A stretch of DNA of 64,000 nucleotides from Paenibacillus sp. V4I3 (GTDB lineage Bacteria > Bacillota > Bacilli > Paenibacillales > NBRC-103111), in contig NZ_JAUSZA010000001.1 of the NCBI RefSeq assembly GCF_030817215.1, positions 264,501 through 328,500 of the forward strand, given 5' to 3'. Both the position numbers and the translations under genes were made by a program. Positions 63,527-64,000 of this stretch are shown in pieces. Below the pieces are notes generated by a model. That model was not told the origin of the DNA. It did no database searches and was given only the letters and a program-made list of their open reading frames with translations. Each line of letters begins with the position of its first letter. Position 1 is the stretch's first letter.

Positions 63527-64000
63527 TCAAACCAAATCCGGACTTTGGATAGAGCCCACATATTCATAGTAGTTGACTCGCTGGGACACTCCTCTGGCCA
63601 TCGCCCGAAATTTCCCTTTATCGACCAGTATGCGGCAGTACTTGATGACAGTCATAATATGCAGTTCCAACTCCCTTGCAGCCTCGGATGGGCGAATGGC
63701 ACGATTATGGCGAATGGCCGCTCGCATCAAGTCTCGTTCGATTTTTGAATAGCGTTTCTCCACCATTCTTTTGGTTCCACTCTCAGCAGACAGATAAGGG
63801 AACAAGATGTTCCGCAATGTGGAGAGAATGAACGAGGGGTTCTCTTTTAACTCATCCAAAGAGATGTAGAAGACCGTACAGTCTTGAGCTTGAAGAAACA
63901 GTCCCCGGTTCAAATCCATCCGATACTTGGTTCGATCCGTGCCGTGTGAGCCAAAGTCCATGATCTCAAATACAATACGTATAGCACCAACAATCCACAT
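63527..64000 (-). CDS. Partial gene: C-terminal helix-turn-helix protein
   Basis: The 3' part of a gene whose start lies beyond the window; at least 157 residues are visible and an apparent ATG at 64000 is probably internal. The N-terminal half contains FEIMDFGSHGTDRTKYRMDL followed by RGLFLQAQDCTVFYISLDEL, which has a nuclease-like or regulator-like flavour without a definite match. The C-terminal half (RDLMRAAIRHNRAIRPSEAA and LHIMTVIKYCRILVDKGKFR) looks like a winged helix-turn-helix. I cannot name the family. Confidence 0.5.
   Translation of the reverse strand: MWIVGAIRIVFEIMDFGSHGTDRTKYRMDLNRGLFLQAQDCTVFYISLDELKENPSFILSTLRNILFPYLSAESGTKRMVEKRYSKIERDLMRAAIRHNRAIRPSEAARELELHIMTVIKYCRILVDKGKFRAMARGVSQRVNYYEYVGSIQSPDLV

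Overview
The window reads as the chromosome of an aerobic, spore-forming Firmicute of the Paenibacillaceae, probably Paenibacillus or a close relative. This is inferred from gene content and order. There is a purEKBCSQLFMNHD operon in the Bacillus order with a PurR-box pair and a guanine riboswitch. There is a bacillithiol gene pair (yojF-bshB2), a yerB/yerC/dgkB/rlmCD neighbourhood, a YesMN-LplABC type sugar locus, and strong AGGAGG-type ribosome binding sites. No database search was possible; all names come from reading the proteins.

Bases 1-21.6 kb are an accessory, defence-rich stretch with many broken genes. An unrecognised 421-residue protein is followed by an internally deleted copy of a DUF2357/McrC-like nuclease gene, then by a helically spaced array of short CACCAA repeats. 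Next comes a three-gene TerY-P type module (VWA protein, PP2C phosphatase, membrane-anchored protein kinase), then sulfate-activation genes cysD-cysN (with a dead APS-kinase domain fused to CysN), an acyl-CoA dehydrogenase and bacillithiol genes. After these lie a Fic protein, several gene remnants (LRR, Rpn nuclease, unidentified pieces), a toxin-antitoxin pair with a frameshifted toxin, and an McrBC-like pair whose McrB-type ATPase carries two compensating single-base indels. The two DUF2357 copies are direct repeats flanking about 13.4 kb.

Bases 21.7-35 kb are mostly housekeeping: RlmCD rRNA methyltransferase, DgkB lipid kinase, sirohydrochlorin chelatase, YerC, a glycine-rich YqfQ-like protein, YerB lipoprotein, a DCC thiol oxidoreductase, a LigB/DODA dioxygenase, a cell-wall amidase, a chemoreceptor and two small membrane-type ORFs. 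Bases 33-41.4 kb form one minus-strand operon: YesM/YesN two-component system, an LplABC-type ABC importer and two hydrolases (EEP and PHP/CehA families). It looks like an import-and-hydrolyse locus for a phosphorylated or ester-linked sugar compound.

Bases 41.5-55.8 kb are the complete de novo purine operon, transcribed leftwards from a PurR-box promoter at about 55.7 kb through a guanine riboswitch and its terminator. purB has a one-base frameshift at its extreme 5' end. Bases 56-62.6 kb are a C4-dicarboxylate module: DctA-type symporter, malic enzyme, DctR/DctS two-component system, and a divergent DctP-type binding protein with no TRAP membrane subunits, presumably a co-sensor. The last 1.4 kb hold a decayed PrsW gene, a cluster of GATTTTTC hairpins and the 3' part of a gene that runs out of the window.

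Four single-base indels (purB, the McrB-like gene twice, and the RelE-like toxin) break genes that are otherwise well conserved. The purB case in particular makes sequence or assembly error a serious alternative to real decay.
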